Source: Lachnospiraceae bacterium | Lineage (GTDB): Bacteria > Bacillota > Clostridia > Lachnospirales > Lachnospiraceae | Assembly: GCA_024680055.1 (NCBI GenBank) | Contig: JAILCP010000085.1 | Span: 1-34,229 of the forward strand | Length of the DNA: 34,229 nt | Reading direction: 5' to 3' | The notes under the pieces: model-generated | Databases searched by the model: none | What the model saw: only the letters and a program-made list of their open reading frames with translations | Told to the model about the DNA's origin: nothing | Program-made: the position numbers and the translations under genes | In this document: positions 33,601 to 34,229 of the stretch, piece after piece | How the letters are laid out: every line of letters starts with the position of its first letter | How positions within the stretch are numbered: position 1 is the stretch's first letter

Positions 33601-34045
33601 TATCCTTGTCGATTACTGGTTTCCAGCCACCTTTTCCTAGGTTTTCATTGATTCGGTGGCTGGGGCTATGGATTTTCCTTTCCGGTTGCTGGTTTTCAGC
33701 CACCTTTTCCTTGGATTCCATTGATTCGGTGGCTGGGGCTATGGATTTTCCTTTCCGGTTGCTGGTTTCCAGCCACCTTTTCTTTAGATTTCCTTGATTC
33801 GGTGGCTGAGATTATTGATTCTCCTTGCCGATTACTGATTTCCAGCCACCTTTTCCTTGGTTTTCATTGATTCGGTGGCTGAGATTATTGATTTTCTTTT
33901 CCAGTTGCTGATTTCCAGCCACCTTTTCCTTGGTTTTCATTGTTTCGGTGGCTAAGGTTATGGATTTTCCTTTCCGATTACTGGTTTCCAGCCACCTTTT
34001 CCTTGGTTTTCATTGATTCGGTGGCTGGGGTCAATGATTTTCCTT
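33601..34045. repeat. 73-bp tandem repeat array, six units
   Basis: CAGCCACC begins at 33624, 33697, 33770, 33843, 33916 and 33989, an exact 73-bp period. Each unit has arms CAGCCACC and GGTGGCTG (one copy reads GGTGGCTA) separated by about 23 nt, giving an 8-bp hairpin, and a smaller CTGG-TTT-CCAG just before. Unit differences are scattered single changes. 73 is not a multiple of 3, so the short open frames here (for example 33606-33797) are not genes. There are no variable spacers. Nothing else is seen in 33511-34122 apart from the hairpin at 33562. Confidence 0.93.
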
Positions 34046-34088
34046 AATAATTTCTTATTTCCAACATTCATTTCCATAAATGCATAAT

Positions 34089-34116
34089 AAAAAAGTCCCT
34101 GATAATCAAGGACTTT
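34089..34116 (-). terminator. Terminator of the tRNA-Trp gene
   Basis: Minus-strand AAAGTCC and GGACTTT pair around an 11-nt loop and run into TTTTTT, 7 nt past the tRNA. Confidence 0.85.
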
Positions 34117-34122
34117 ACTTAG

Positions 34123-34193
34123 CAGGGGTGAAGGGAATCGAACCCCTCTCTGGAGTTTTGGAGACTCTTATTCTACCGATGAACTACACCCCT
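34123..34193 (-). tRNA. tRNA-Trp (anticodon CCA)
   Basis: Acceptor AGGGGTG (34187-34193) pairs perfectly with CACCCCT (34124-34130), and the discriminator base is G (34123). D stem GTTC/GAAT, anticodon loop CTCCAAA with anticodon CCA for UGG codons, T arm AGGGG-TTCGATT-CCCTT. The 3' CCA is not encoded. The outermost anticodon-stem pair is A27-C43, a mismatch. Total 71 nt, followed by a terminator; its promoter would lie at or beyond the window edge. Confidence 0.95.
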
Positions 34194-34229
34194 ATTCAAT
34201 TTTTTAAATTGTATCATACAAAATATAAA

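Noticed and set aside
33606-33797. Short plus-strand frame of 63 residues in the right-hand repeats
   Set aside because: The 73-bp period shifts frame in each unit, so the frame is a by-product of the repeat.
33601-34045. CRISPR array
   Set aside because: The whole 73-bp unit repeats, spacers included, and no cas genes are present. The same holds for the 51-bp array.

Overview
The window looks like chromosomal DNA of an anaerobic low-GC Firmicute, most likely a Lachnospiraceae-type clostridium. The reasons are AGGAGG ribosome binding sites, TTG and GTG alternative starts, a BspA-like surface protein with bacterial Ig and Fn3 modules, a CIRCE-controlled small heat-shock gene, a YfcC-type carrier and DUF969/DUF979 genes. 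The genus cannot be fixed from the sequence alone.

Layout. 108-719: a 51-bp tandem array (about 12 units), which runs into the 3' remnant of an ISL3-type transposase (749-940). 1073-2866 (-): aminopeptidase P. 3047-4909 (+): secreted BspA-like protein. 4979-5470 (+): a gene-free stretch with a strong promoter, five long hairpins and a terminator, read here as an unassigned structured RNA of about 458 nt. 5510-8015 (-): homoserine dehydrogenase and aspartate kinase. 8127-10991 (+): threonine synthase, homoserine kinase and a PheB-like ACT protein, so the two divergent operons together hold most of the aspartate-to-threonine route. 11039-11985 (-): Hsp20 and an unknown partner behind a textbook CIRCE operator. 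12177-15929 (-): a large soluble hybrid histidine kinase.

16171-22792 (-): one operon for a two-protein membrane permease candidate (DUF969, DUF979), an M29 aminopeptidase, a 1092-residue M14 peptidase and pyroglutamyl peptidase. A TetR regulator (23004-23594, +) is divergent from it, and a palindrome lies inside both facing promoters. This reads as an oligopeptide uptake and degradation system. 23694-25385 (-) is a methyl-accepting chemotaxis protein and 25544-27049 (-) a YfcC-family carrier.

27273-32990 (-): a seven-gene operon with a 926-residue Fe-S/FAD/NAD(P) oxidoreductase, HypA, a FadR-type GntR regulator, two tandem HypB GTPases, a small Cys-rich protein and a small DUF3784-like membrane protein. 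A TGGT-N3-ACCA palindrome sits at its predicted start site. No hydrogenase, urease or other nickel enzyme is present, so the target of this metal-insertion module is open. The right end holds a decayed Ig-domain gene (33258-33510), six copies of an exact 73-bp tandem repeat with hairpin arms, and tRNA-Trp (-).

The most interesting unexplained items are the structured RNA at 5013-5470, the HypA/HypB/HypB-oxidoreductase operon, and the two tandem arrays.
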